A stretch of DNA of 5,030 bases from Alphaproteobacteria bacterium (GTDB lineage Bacteria > Pseudomonadota > Alphaproteobacteria > Puniceispirillales > Puniceispirillaceae), in NCBI GenBank assembly GCA_011526395.1, contig WTHW01000255.1, positions 1-5,030 on the forward strand. Direction: 5' to 3'. The notes beneath the pieces are model-generated. The model worked only from the letters and a program-made list of their open reading frames with translations, was not told the origin of the DNA and made no database searches. Shown piece by piece: positions 4,981 to 5,030 of the stretch. How positions within the stretch are numbered: position 1 is the first letter of the stretch; each line of letters begins with the position of its first letter. Made by a program: the position numbers and the translations under genes.

Positions 4981-5030
4981 TGGTACGGGCGGGGGGACTT
5001 GAACCCCCACGGCCTAAGGCCCACGGATTT
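4981..5030 (-). tRNA. tRNA-Leu, 3' half (cut by the window edge), anticodon probably CAA or UAA
   Basis: The minus strand shows, in order, the 3' side of the anticodon loop and stem, a long variable arm with GGCC-TTA-GGCC pairing, a T arm GGGGG-TTCAAGT-CCCCC, the acceptor strand CGCCCGT, discriminator A and an encoded CCA (4983-4981). The long variable arm marks a class II tRNA (Leu, Ser or Tyr). Discriminator A and close likeness to bacterial tRNA-Leu from the variable arm onward favour Leu. If TCCGT is the 3' anticodon stem, the last three visible bases are A36, A37 and A38, which fits Leu anticodons CAA or UAA and not those ending in G. The 5' half lies outside the window. Confidence 0.88.

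Noticed and set aside
1..5030. Mobile elements, CRISPR arrays, toxin-antitoxin or other accessory systems
   Set aside because: No transposase, integrase, repeat-spacer pattern or target-site duplication was seen. The larger genes are all accounted for as housekeeping or widespread families.

Overview
The window reads as ordinary chromosome of an alphaproteobacterium of moderate, slightly AT-leaning base composition. The protein types, the purB-purC order and the grouping of map, radC and a stand-alone MoCF-domain gene all fit that class. A low-GC marine lineage is possible, but this is inference from the proteins, not a taxonomic proof. I see no insertion sequence, phage gene, CRISPR array or defence cassette.

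Layout. On the minus strand at the left edge, purB (51-1349) is followed 12 nt later by the first codons of purC (1-38). These are two purine-biosynthesis enzymes in one likely operon, read from a promoter candidate at 1400-1427. Divergent from purB is a small gene for a 68-residue, strongly basic protein of unknown function (1472-1678). It converges with radC (minus, 1681-2385), leaving a 2-nt gap. Upstream of radC on the same strand is map (type I methionine aminopeptidase, 2459-3244), probably co-transcribed with it.

Divergent from map is a single-domain CinA/MoaB-like molybdopterin-binding protein (plus, 3358-4131). It converges, again with a 2-nt gap, on a rhomboid intramembrane serine protease (minus, 4134-4931). 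At the right edge, 49 nt upstream of the rhomboid gene, is the 3' half of a class II tRNA, identified as tRNA-Leu (4981-5030, minus).

The genes are mainly housekeeping: purine synthesis, removal of the N-terminal methionine, tRNA-Leu and membrane proteolysis. The points that deserve a second look are small-scale. They are the palindromes around the purB promoter, a possible radC terminator lying inside the opposing small gene, a perfect 14-bp palindrome made by two convergent stop codons, start-codon corrections for purB and map, and the uncharacterised small basic protein. No clearly new biological system is visible.
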